Below, piece after piece: positions 61,646 through 61,731 of a DNA stretch of 61,731 nucleotides. Each line of letters starts with the position of its first letter. Position 1 is the first letter of the stretch. The position numbers and the translations under genes are program-made. The DNA lies in contig NJBM01000009.1 of NCBI GenBank assembly GCA_005223045.1, positions 1-61,731 on the forward strand, written 5' to 3'. This DNA is from Planctomycetes bacterium B3_Pla (GTDB lineage Bacteria > Planctomycetota > Phycisphaerae > Sedimentisphaerales > Anaerobacaceae). The notes under the pieces are model-generated. The model saw only the letters and a list, made by a program, of their open reading frames with translations. It ran no database searches and had not been told where the DNA came from.

Positions 61646-61731
61646 GGCTAAGCATCAGGGATTTGCGCTAATAATCTTTATAGCTTCTCATCCATCCCGG
61701 CCAGTCCTGTGGTTGTATGCCGCCGGCTTTT

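Larger units (their letters stand above)
61223..61731. other. 509-base right end, repeats only
   Basis: It holds the inverted repeat pair at 61382-61541, a partial third copy at about 61322, and a 20-bp tandem duplication at 61606-61645. No gene is supported. Confidence 0.6.

Overview
The window reads as a chromosomal segment of a Planctomycetota-type bacterium, probably Phycisphaerae. This is inferred from gene content, not from any marker gene. The signs are two DUF1080 fusion proteins, a secreted sulfatase, Tat-signal sugar-acid enzymes, a PQQ-like beta-propeller protein, an H-x-DG type pseudopilin, very large M14 peptidases and many REP-like hairpins. There is no rRNA, CRISPR array or complete phage. 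The only RNA gene seen is tRNA-Gly(CCC).

Layout. 0.7-6.7 kb: a sugar-acid locus, with a BASS-type transporter, a mandelate-racemase-like dehydratase and a DUF1080-RraA fusion on the minus strand, divergent from a mannonate-dehydratase-like gene. 6.9-10.4 kb: a B12-type radical SAM enzyme preceded by a 45-residue Cys-rich protein, a TIGR01777 epimerase and a YbjQ-family protein. 10.5-11.4 kb: a RAYT transposase with REP hairpins and a 209-bp tandem duplication. 12-20.3 kb: membrane and lipoprotein genes of unknown role, a CBS-PAS histidine kinase with a clear promoter and operator, and a coiled-coil/HEAT membrane protein with a long Ala/Lys/Glu repeat. 20.5-29.4 kb: tRNA-Gly, a TPR protein, an orphan TpsB-like outer-membrane protein, a PQQ-like protein, an M14 peptidase and a pseudopilin. 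29.7-33.3 kb: a stand-alone Clp N domain and an AT-rich island with two tiny genes and a tightly overlapping three-gene cassette (pentapeptide-repeat channel, nucleotidyltransferase, helical protein). 33.7-46.1 kb: a second DUF1080 fusion, a Tat-exported all-alpha protein, a TPR gene interrupted at a C6 tract followed by a divergent SEDS-like membrane protein, a GNAT with a broken copy beside it, and a second large M14 peptidase. 46-53.7 kb: an NhaC antiporter, a NatAB-like ABC exporter, a DUF4405 protein, an ECF sigma / anti-sigma / CnrX-like sensor operon and a STAS protein. 53.8-61.2 kb: a sulfatase, an Hsp70-like membrane ATPase overlapping a GrpE-like membrane protein, an FKBP isomerase, an anchored protein and an EamA transporter. 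The right end is repeat DNA.

The two best candidates for undescribed systems are the cassette at 30850-32848 and the membrane Hsp70/GrpE-like pair at 55499-58467. A third is the TPR plus SEDS-like pair at 38358-41964. All functional links are inferred from motifs read by eye; no database search was run.
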